From Candidatus Omnitrophota bacterium (lineage in GTDB: Bacteria > Omnitrophota > Gorgyraeia > JABMQH01): DNA of 6,129 nt. This document shows positions 1 through 5,866 of this stretch, piece after piece; within the stretch, counting starts at the first letter, position 1; each line of letters starts with the position of its first letter. The notes below the pieces were generated by a model. That model did not search any database. It saw only the letters and a program-made list of their open reading frames with translations, and was not told the origin of the DNA. The stretch is from contig JAPLLL010000026.1 of assembly GCA_026387595.1 (NCBI GenBank), positions 1 through 6,129 of the forward strand. Reading direction: 5' to 3'. The position numbers were made by a program, and so were the translations under genes.

Positions 1-115
1 GGTTCCAGACTGAAACGCCTGGACCGACATAGGAACCTGTCCCCGTAGGGTGTCAATAACTAAACTGAGTAGCGACCCAAGAGAATGGGCGCAAGCATTA
101 GGGGGGGCTTGATAG
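1..115 (+). other. Possibly structured leader upstream of eno
   Basis: No convincing gene lies here; frame 1 stops at 46-48. Several complementary segments suggest structured RNA. Bases 1-6 (GGTTCC) match 32-37 (GGAACC), with an alternative pairing of 1-8 with 19-25. Bases 41-43 and 48-50 (CCC/GGG) close a small hairpin. Bases 72-79 pair with 86-92 around an AGAGAA loop with one bulged A. Bases 92-96 (CAAGC) pair with 107-111 (GCTTG). The last hairpin holds most of the G7 run (101-107), which is also the only Shine-Dalgarno-like sequence for eno, 8 bases before its ATG. CCCC at 41-44 could pair with that G run as a pseudoknot. I could not match it to a known riboswitch or ribozyme. It could also be the tail of an RNA or gene that starts outside the window. 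Confidence 0.35.
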
Positions 116-1399
116 ATGTCTAAAATTAAATTTGTTACCGCAAGAGAGATATTGGATTCAAGAGGCAACCCCACGGTGGAAGTGGATGTTATTCTGGATT
201 CCGGCACACTTGGCAGGGCTTCAGTGCCGAGCGGCGCGTCCACGGGGGAACACGAAGCAGTTGAATTAAGAGACGGAGATAAATCGCGATACGGCGGCAA
301 GGGCGTATTGAAAGCCGTTGACAATGTAAAAAAAGTGATCGCACCCAAAGTAACCGGCATGGATGCCTCGGCCCAGAAAGACATAGATGCCCTTATGATA
401 AAACTGGACGGCACGGAGAATAAATCGAAGCTCGGTGCAAATGCCATTCTCGGGGTATCGCTTGCTGTGTGCAAGGCTGCGGCAAATGAAAAAGGCGTAT
501 CGCTCTATAAATATATAGGTGGCAGCAGCGCCAATATCCTGCCTGTCCCTATGATGAACATTATAAACGGCGGCTCACACGCCGACAACAACGTGGATCT
601 TCAGGAGTTCATGATAATGCCGTTCGGCGCGGATACATTTAAGGATGCCCTTCGCATGGGCGCTGAGGTATTCCACAGCCTGAAGTCGGTCCTTCATAAG
701 AAAGGGCTTGCCACATCCGTAGGCGATGAAGGCGGATTTGCGCCGGACCTGAGATCGAACGAAGAAGCCGTAGAGGTCATTCTGGAAGCGATAAAACAAG
801 CAGGCTATAAGGCCGGCAAAGACGTATACCTGGCGCTGGATCCGGCATCAAGCTCGTTTTACGAAAACGGCAAATACATCCTGGAGGCCGAGGCAAAAAA
901 AGAAAACACAAGCGCTGACATGATCGCGTTTTACGAAAACTGGGTAAATAAGTATCCGATAGTCTCGATCGAGGACGGATTGGCCGAGGATGACTGGGAC
1001 GGGTGGGGAGAGCTTACGAAAAGGCTGGGACAAAAGATACAGATCGTCGGAGACGACCTGTTTGTTACAAACGTAAAAAGGCTTAAAAAAGGAATTGAGT
1101 TAAAAACAGCTAACTCGATACTTATAAAGGTAAACCAGATAGGCACGCTTACCGAGACGCTTGCCGCAATAAAAATGGCAAAAGAGGCGGGTTATACAGC
1201 TGTAATTTCCCATAGAAGCGGCGAGACAGAGGACACGACGATCTCGCATATAGTGGTGGCAACAGGCACGGGCCAGATAAAGACAGGCTCCGTATCAAGA
1301 ACAGACAGGATCGCAAAGTATAACGAGCTGCTCAGGATAGAAGAGGAGCTGGGCTCATCCGCTGTTTACGGCGCAAAGATATGGAAAAAAAGAAAGTAA
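116..1399 (+). CDS. eno: Enolase (phosphopyruvate hydratase)
   Basis: Enolase interconverts 2-phosphoglycerate and phosphoenolpyruvate in glycolysis and gluconeogenesis, in the cytosol. The 427-residue product has the usual bacterial length and is complete. The N-terminal domain opens with the TAREILDSRGNPTVEV signature (8-23) and carries the mobile SGAST loop (39-43). The barrel domain follows, with the expected residues by homology: E164 (QEF) and E205 (GDEGG), metal ligands D242 (LDP), E286 (IED) and D313 (GDD), catalytic K338 (LIKVN), H366-R367-S368 and K389 (GQIKTGS). The ATG at 116 fits the family start and has a G7 run 8 bases upstream. The downstream ftsB-like gene overlaps its last 19 bases in another frame, a pairing common in bacteria, so the two are probably co-transcribed. 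No promoter is visible upstream. Confidence 0.98.
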   Translation: MSKIKFVTAREILDSRGNPTVEVDVILDSGTLGRASVPSGASTGEHEAVELRDGDKSRYGGKGVLKAVDNVKKVIAPKVTGMDASAQKDIDALMIKLDGTENKSKLGANAILGVSLAVCKAAANEKGVSLYKYIGGSSANILPVPMMNIINGGSHADNNVDLQEFMIMPFGADTFKDALRMGAEVFHSLKSVLHKKGLATSVGDEGGFAPDLRSNEEAVEVILEAIKQAGYKAGKDVYLALDPASSSFYENGKYILEAEAKKENTSADMIAFYENWVNKYPIVSIEDGLAEDDWDGWGELTKRLGQKIQIVGDDLFVTNVKRLKKGIELKTANSILIKVNQIGTLTETLAAIKMAKEAGYTAVISHRSGETEDTTISHIVVATGTGQIKTGSVSRTDRIAKYNELLRIEEELGSSAVYGAKIWKKRK

Positions 1400-1653
1400 C
1401 AAAACTTTTTTTATTCCTGATAGCCCTGGTAGTGATATTCTTCCCGGGGTATTCAAAATACCAGGAACTTGCGCAGAAGAACAGGGAGCTTCGGGAAAAA
1501 ATACAACAGCTTGAGGCTACCAACAAAAGGTTCCAGAAGGAGCTAAGCAGGCTGGAAGGGGATCCTTCTTATCTGGAAAAAGTCGCCCGTGAAAAGATGC
1601 GGATAATAAAAAAAGGCGAGATAATATATAAGTCGCAGGAAAACGCCCGCTGA
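1381..1653 (+). CDS. ftsB: FtsB/DivIC-family septum formation protein
   Basis: This 90-residue bitopic membrane protein is probably the divisome component that acts with FtsL and FtsQ type proteins at midcell. It has a short lysine-rich cytoplasmic tail (2-8), one hydrophobic segment (about 9-22), then a charged heptad-like coiled coil (about 26-60). It ends with the family's C-terminal motif DPSYLEKVAREKM (61-73) and a KKGE segment (77-80). Size and layout match FtsB and DivIC. The start overlaps the end of eno by 19 bases, suggesting translational coupling; the eno-ftsB neighbourhood is known from many bacteria. FtsB, DivIC and FtsL-like proteins are hard to tell apart by sequence, so the family is sure and the symbol is less so. 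Confidence 0.85.
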   Translation: MEKKKVTKLFLFLIALVVIFFPGYSKYQELAQKNRELREKIQQLEATNKRFQKELSRLEGDPSYLEKVAREKMRIIKKGEIIYKSQENAR

Positions 1654-1663
1654 ACATTTGTTG

Positions 1664-1692
1664 TTGCAAATATCAGGCGGCTGTGATATGAT
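1664..1692 (+). promoter_or_regulatory. Probable sigma-70 promoter for tRNA-fMet
   Basis: A -35-like TTGCAA (1664-1669) is followed after 17 bases by TATGAT (1687-1692). TGA directly before the -10 gives an extended -10 form. Transcription would start near 1699, about 10 bases before the mature tRNA, and just after the ftsB-like gene ends. The tRNA therefore probably has its own promoter, although read-through from eno-ftsB is possible. Confidence 0.6.
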
Positions 1693-1708
1693 TGAAATTC
1701 GTTCTTAC

Positions 1709-1782
<74 letters not shown>

Positions 1783-1812
1783 AATTTTCTGAGTTTTAAA
1801 GCAGTAAAATTT

Positions 1813-1853
1813 ATCCCGAGCCGCTGTTGATTAACATCTCGGCGGCGAGGGAT
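1813..1853 (+). repeat. Hairpin repeat, copy A
   Basis: Arms ATCCCGAGCC (1813-1822) and GGCGAGGGAT (1844-1853) enclose 21 bases. The arms pair at all positions except two adjacent ones, which would be G.A and A.G in RNA, a tandem sheared pair. The loop contains a small TGTT-GATT-AACA hairpin (1825-1836). The same two arms recur exactly, in opposite orientation, before purD at 5786-5824 with a different loop. Alternative pairing CCGAG/CTCGG (1816-1820 with 1838-1842) is possible. It lies between tRNA-fMet and the terminator, so it would be in the tRNA transcript. I do not recognise a named family; REP-like elements, miniature mobile elements and small structured RNAs are all possible. Confidence 0.65.
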
Positions 1854-1866
1854 ACGATGAATCAGC

Positions 1867-1892
1867 AAGGGCAGGCTTTAGAGCCTGCCCTT
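1867..1892 (+). terminator. Intrinsic terminator after tRNA-fMet
   Basis: An 11-bp perfect stem (1867-1877 with 1882-1892) and a 4-base TTAG loop are followed by ATTTTG. The stem is GC-rich with an A:U base, as expected of a rho-independent terminator. It ends the tRNA transcript and would insulate the promoter at 1938 from read-through. Confidence 0.85.
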
Positions 1893-1937
1893 ATTTTGTA
1901 TTCGAAATTAAGGTTTAAAAAAGTTAGCTACTTTTCA

Positions 1938-1966
1938 TTGACTAACCCTTGCGTATAGTGTATAAT
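1938..1966 (+). promoter_or_regulatory. Near-consensus sigma-70 promoter, start codon at +5
   Basis: TTGACT (1938-1943), a 17-base spacer and a perfect TATAAT (1961-1966) form one of the two best promoters in the window. An A/T-rich tract lies just upstream. Transcription should begin about 1973-1974, only four or five bases before the ATG at 1978. No Shine-Dalgarno sequence fits in between, so the mRNA would be effectively leaderless. Confidence 0.8.
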
Positions 1967-1977
1967 TTATTTTAGTC

Positions 1978-3435
1978 ATGCGAAAAATAATAGCCATATT
2001 TACATTATCTCTCCTCATAGCGTTTGCGTTCCAGCCGCTTTGCCTGTCTGATGTTTATACAAACAACACCCTAAGGCCAATTTCTGCTTATGAAAAGGAA
2101 GAGCGCGCTACCCAGTATGCAAAAGTAGACGCAGGTACGCATAAGCAGCTTTTAATAACGGTAAGCAAAACCATCGGTGCCACACTTGAAGAACAGACAA
2201 GAAATGCATGCGACCAAATACGCAGGGTTCTTGAGAAAGAAGGTGTCAGCCAGGATTTTATTGCTGAGCAGGTCGTTTACATGGCGGATGCCAGCCGAAG
2301 AACAGCGTGTAAAGATGTAATGAAAAAGTATTTCTACGGCAAGACATTACCGGCAACTGCGTTTATCCAGCAGCCGCCCGCAAACGGGGATCAGATATCC
2401 ATTCAGCTTACCGTAATGTACGGAGATGGGGTTAAGGTTTCCAGAAAAAATGATAATGTTACCGTTGTCACTGATAGGGCCCGCAACAAAAAGATATGTG
2501 TTCAGGGCGTTGAATCTCGCGACCATCTGATAATTTATATGACCAGGCTTTGGATGCCCTGCTTCGAGTGGAAGGCCTTGTTAAAGAAAACGGGGCTAGT
2601 CTTGATAATATGATCAGGGCGTGGCACTATATAGACGGCATAACAGATTCTGTCGATGGTGTTCAGCCTTATCAGGCATTTAACAATGCCAGATGGGATA
2701 TCTATAAGGGGCTTTTGCGCGGCAGAGAAGCTGTAAAATTTGGAAATGGCTGTATCAGGCTTGACGAAGACGGGCATCCCATACCGGAAAACGTATGGCT
2801 TCCACCGGCAGCTACAGGGATAGGCACTTCCGGAGGGGCAAGATTTGTTTTCGGATGTACAATTCTTGTGCCGGCGGATCCTGCGAAAACCACACTGAGA
2901 TTTTTAGCTAATAAGAAACAGGTCAGCGCCCATTCTTATCCGCCGGATCAACTGGTGGGCGGTGTCAGGCCCCCCCAGTTTTCTAGAGGTATTGACGAGG
3001 AGCTGGAGGCAGGCGCGAATTCGGAAACGTTTGTTTCCGGCACGGCTTCCATTACAAAGGCGATATCAAGATATACAGACCCAAGGGAAGCCGTTAGGCA
3101 AACGCTTTTGACCATACACAATATGGGGATAGTCCTGCTGGCCGCCAAGGGCCAGCCGCCTGCCCTGGGCGCGGTTCTTGACGAATGCACCGCAGATAAC
3201 GGTTTACATAAAACGCCAGTCAGATTACCCAAAAATAAGGGAAATAGTAAGAAGAAAATTTCCTGATGCGTGCGCAGTTTTCCTTATCGCAGATGTGTGC
3301 AGGTCGGATCTGTGGGTGGAGATAGAAGCTCGTGCCTTCACACAAAAATCTAAAAAGGAGACTTCTTCAACAGAAATCTCCAAACCACGAACATTTACAA
3401 TCGAGCGCCTGCCGCTTCCCGAAGACCAGGTTTAA
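1978..3435 (+). pseudogene. Exported RidA/FkbO-Hyg5 chorismatase-like protein, double frameshift
   Basis: The gene lies in three pieces: frame of 1978 (to a stop at 2611-2613), a -1 frame (2514 to the stop at 3264-3266), then the original frame again (to TAA 3433-3435). Restoring one base near 2523 and removing one near 3175-3195 gives a continuous 485-residue protein. It begins with a signal peptide (about 1-24) and a TLRP motif (31-34). A RidA-like domain follows, with PATAFIQQPP at 125-134. The second half matches chorismatase-type proteins in order: RAWHYIDGI (214-222), YQAFNNAR (232-239), ATGIGTSGG (279-287), FVSGTASI (352-359), VYIKR (409-413) and DVCRSDLWVEIEA (439-451). Known FkbO/Hyg5/XanB2 enzymes split chorismate in the cytosol; an exported member is odd, and its substrate cannot be told. 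Family assignment is from motif memory. Whether it is truly broken or a sequence error is open. Confidence 0.7.
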
Positions 3436-3459
3436 CCATCCTCCCGCAAGTTTTCCCCG

Positions 3460-3489
3460 TTGACACATTGTATATTCCTGTGGTATAAC
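3460..3489 (+). promoter_or_regulatory. Extended -10 promoter for purB-purM-purD
   Basis: A consensus TTGACA (3460-3465), an 18-base spacer and TATAAC (3484-3489) preceded by TGG make a strong extended -10 promoter. Transcription would start near 3496, leaving about 25 bases before the purB ATG. No purine riboswitch or clear PurR-type operator fits in that short leader. No terminator is visible between the preceding gene and this promoter. Confidence 0.75.
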
Positions 3490-3502
3490 TTTCTTGTGAT
3501 AT

Positions 3503-3526
3503 TATCATAAGACTAAACATATGATA
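3503..3526 (+). promoter_or_regulatory. Inverted repeat over the purB start codon
   Basis: TATCATA (3503-3509) is complementary to TATGATA (3520-3526), which contains the ATG at 3521-3523. The loop is 10 bases. The leader has no Shine-Dalgarno sequence, so this weak A/T hairpin could affect start-codon access, or the palindrome could be a protein site. In such A/T-rich DNA chance is a serious alternative. Confidence 0.3.
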
Positions 3527-4781
3527 CCACGCTACAGCCTACCAAGGATGTCCGCCATCTGGACGGACCAGAACAAGTTCCAGGCGATGCTGGATGTTGA
3601 GATAGCCGCCTGCGAAGCGATGGCGAAGCTTAAGAAAGTCCCCAAAGACGCCCTCCACAATATCAGATCCAAGGCAAAATTCGACGTAGAGCGCATAAAC
3701 GAGATAGAAAAGGCCACGAATCACGACGTTATCGCCTTTGTGAACAACCTTGCCGAAAACATCGGTGAGGACTCAAAATACGTGCACATGGGCCTTACAT
3801 CCAACGACGTGCTAGATACGTCTTTGTCGGTTATGATGCGGCAGGCAGCCGATATCCTTATCGAAGACGTAAGGGGCCTGCTGAAAGTCCTTAAGAAAAA
3901 AGCCCGCAGATATAAAAATACGCCCATGATAGGCAGAACGCACGGCGTGCACGCGGAACCCGTTACGTTCGGCCTTAAGATGGCGCTGTTTTACGACGAG
4001 TTCAAGCGCAACTTAGGCAGATTAAAAACCGCGCGTGATATTATAAGCGTGGGAAAGATCTCCGGCGCAGTCGGCACATATGCCAATATAGAGCCTTTTG
4101 TGGAAGAATACGCGTGTAAGAAACTCGGGCTTAAGCCGGCCAAGATATCAACACAAATCCTGCAGCGCTATCGTCGGGACCTCGCTTGAAAAACTCGCAA
4201 CGGAACTCCGGCATTTGCAACGCACAGAGGTGGGCGAGGTTGAGGAATATTTTTCGCCGACGCAAAAGGGCTCAAGCGCCATGCCTCACAAGAAAAATCC
4301 TATCACGTGCGAGCGGGTATGCGGGCTCGCAAGGGTGCTGCGCGGCAATGCGCAGGCAGAACTTGAAAGTGTCGCATTGTGGCATGAGCGAGACATCTCA
4401 CATTCATCCGTAGAAAGGATTATTGTACCGGACAGCACCATTCTTCTGGATTATATGCTGCATAAGACAATAGATATAGTTGATAAGCTGGTTGTCCGGC
4501 CCGAGGCAATGCTGAAAAATCTGGAGCTTACAAGGGGCAAGATCTTCTCGCAGCGGGTACTCCTTGCTCTCATAGACAAGGGCTTAAGTAGGCAGGAGGC
4601 ATACGATATAGTACAGCGCTGCGCAATGAGCTTAAGAGACGACGGGCCGGATTTTAAACAGATAGTCTCCAATAATGACGAGGTAAGGCGGTATCTTACT
4701 GCTGATGAATCTGAAGAATGCTTTGATCTAAAATACCACCTTAAGTACGTAGACAGGATATTCAAGAAGGTCGGCATATAA
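3521..4781 (+). pseudogene. purB: Adenylosuccinate lyase, frameshifted by internal deletion
   Basis: PurB cleaves SAICAR to AICAR and adenylosuccinate to AMP, two steps of purine synthesis. The first piece (3521-4189, 222 residues) holds H68 (NHDV), H89 with GLTSND (91-96), and H141 in RTHGVHAEP (139-147), at the positions I remember for Bacillus PurB. The second piece, open in another frame and ending at 4781, resumes with TSLEKLATELRHLQRTEV and contains the signature loop GSSAMPHKKNP. Between LQR (ending 4168) and AIVGTSLEK (from 4167) the RDRHAEYL-type stretch found in homologues is missing. A loss of about 9-10 codons, at 26, 29 or 32 bases, gives the observed frame change and would restore a total near 430 residues. 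As written, the protein stops at residue 222 after an altered tail and lacks the signature loop. First gene of a purB-purM-purD set. Confidence 0.9.
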
Positions 4782-5782
4782 TGGCGCTTACGTATAAAAA
4801 AGCAGGCGTGGACATAAAAAAGGCCGACAAGTTTGTGAAAGGCCTGAAGCCGCTTATAAAAAAGACCGGTGCAAAAAGCGGCATCGGCACTTTCGGCGGG
4901 TTTTTCGAGTTTGCGGCGAAAAAATACAAGAACCCGGTTTTTGTATCGTCTACCGACGGAGTCGGAACCAAGCTGAAACTTGCGTTCCTCGCCGGTAAAC
5001 ACGATACCGTAGGCATAGACCTTGTTGCGATGAATGTGAACGATGTCCTGTGCAGCGGGGCCAGACCGTTATTTTTTCTGGACTATATTGCGACGGGCAA
5101 GCTTGATACCAGCGTGCTTACGAATGTAGTTAAAGGCATTGCAAACGGCTGCATGCAGGCGGGATGCGCTTTAGTAGGCGGCGAGACCGCAGAGATGCCG
5201 GCATTCTACAAAACAGGAGAGTATGACCTTGCGGGTTTTTGCGTGGGCGTCGTTGAAAAAGATAAAATAATAGACGGTTCGGGAACTAAAACAGGGGACG
5301 CCGTCATAGGCATTGAATCGTCAGGGCTTCATTCTAACGGCTATTCTTTAGCGCGCAATGTCTTTTCAAAAAGCGAATTGAAATATTTCAGTAGAGAATT
5401 GCTTAAACCTACACGAATTTATGTTAAACCCGTGCTTTCTTTACTTACAGCTTACGGCTTAGGGCTTACGGCTATCAAAGGTATTGCCCATATTACAGGC
5501 GGGGCATTTTACGGCAAGATCCCAAGGATAATCCCTAAAGACAAGGCGTTCCTGATCTACAAGAACTCCTGGCCAGTGCCACGGATCTTCAGGTTAATGC
5601 AGAAAAAGGGCAATATCCCGGAAAAAGAAATGTACAGCTGCTTTAACATGGGCATTGGCATGGTCATTGCGGCGGATGCAGCAAAGGCGCAGGCAATAAT
5701 TAAAAAATTGGCGCAGTCAAAGATGCGTTCCTGGATAATAGGCACGGTTATCAGGGGCACCGGCGATATAAAGCTCGTTTGA
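4781..5782 (+). CDS. purM: Phosphoribosylformylglycinamidine cyclo-ligase (AIR synthetase)
   Basis: PurM closes the imidazole ring: FGAM plus ATP gives AIR, the fifth step of de novo purine synthesis. The 333-residue product is complete and of usual length. Motifs in order are DGVGTK (59-64), the GIDLVAMNVNDVL segment (78-90), GGETAEMP (133-140), SSGLHSNGYSL (180-190), PTRIYVKPV (210-218), HITGGA (237-242) and FNMGIGM (288-294). The ATG overlaps the purB stop as TAATG. AGAAGG at 4765-4770 inside purB is its ribosome site, so translation is normally coupled to purB. The purB frameshift stops ribosomes about 590 bases earlier, at 4189. The only oddity is alanine at the third glycine of the usual HITGGG motif. 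Confidence 0.97.
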   Translation: MALTYKKAGVDIKKADKFVKGLKPLIKKTGAKSGIGTFGGFFEFAAKKYKNPVFVSSTDGVGTKLKLAFLAGKHDTVGIDLVAMNVNDVLCSGARPLFFLDYIATGKLDTSVLTNVVKGIANGCMQAGCALVGGETAEMPAFYKTGEYDLAGFCVGVVEKDKIIDGSGTKTGDAVIGIESSGLHSNGYSLARNVFSKSELKYFSRELLKPTRIYVKPVLSLLTAYGLGLTAIKGIAHITGGAFYGKIPRIIPKDKAFLIYKNSWPVPRIFRLMQKKGNIPEKEMYSCFNMGIGMVIAADAAKAQAIIKKLAQSKMRSWIIGTVIRGTGDIKLV

Positions 5783-5785
5783 AAA

Positions 5786-5824
5786 ATCCCTCGCCTCATG
5801 GTAGAGGCAATAGAGGCTCGGGAT
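5786..5824 (-). repeat. Hairpin repeat, copy B
   Basis: Read on the minus strand, the arms are ATCCCGAGCC and GGCGAGGGAT, identical at all 20 positions to copy A (1813-1853), around a different 19-base loop. The tandem G.A mismatch pair is kept in this orientation; on the + strand it would be two pyrimidine mismatches. The element starts four bases after the purM stop and lies in the purM-purD gap. GCCTC/GAGGC inside (5793-5797 with 5804-5808 or 5813-5817) allows alternative folds. On the minus strand the hairpin is followed by TTTTT, so it could also stop antisense transcription. Confidence 0.65.
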
Positions 5825-5859
5825 CAATTTCCAGAATGTAAACGATAGAAATTGAGGAG
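5824..5859 (+). promoter_or_regulatory. purD leader hairpin next to its ribosome site
   Basis: TCAATTTC (5824-5831) pairs perfectly with GAAATTGA (5848-5855) around a 16-base loop. The Shine-Dalgarno sequence AGGAG (5855-5859) begins at the last base of the stem and lies seven bases before the purD ATG. The hairpin directly follows repeat copy B and shares base 5824 with it. It could adjust purD translation within the operon, or protect mRNA after purM. The pairing and ribosome site are seen; any control role is inference. Confidence 0.4.
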
Positions 5860-5866
5860 AAACGGA

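Noticed and set aside
1..115. Fluoride, TPP, SAM or c-di-GMP riboswitch before eno
   Set aside because: None of the conserved core sequences of these classes that I know can be found in the interval.
1813..1853. Hairpin copy A as an intrinsic terminator
   Set aside because: No T run follows it on the + strand; the true terminator is at 1867-1892.
1978..2050. Lipoprotein signal at the PLC residues of the RidA-like protein
   Set aside because: Leucine directly before the cysteine does not fit a lipobox, which needs a small residue there; a standard signal peptide fits better.
2500..2560. Programmed -1 ribosomal frameshifting
   Set aside because: I see no slippery heptamer or downstream stimulatory stem, and a second opposite lesion later in the gene argues for indels.
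3178..3435. A separate 85-residue gene starting at TTG 3178
   Set aside because: Its VYIKR and VCRSDLWVEIEA segments are the expected C-terminal end of the chorismatase-like protein, so it is a frame fragment and not a gene.
4451..5002. A 183-codon open frame on the minus strand
   Set aside because: It is antisense to conserved purB and purM coding and its translation shows no recognisable domain; it is a shadow of the + strand genes.
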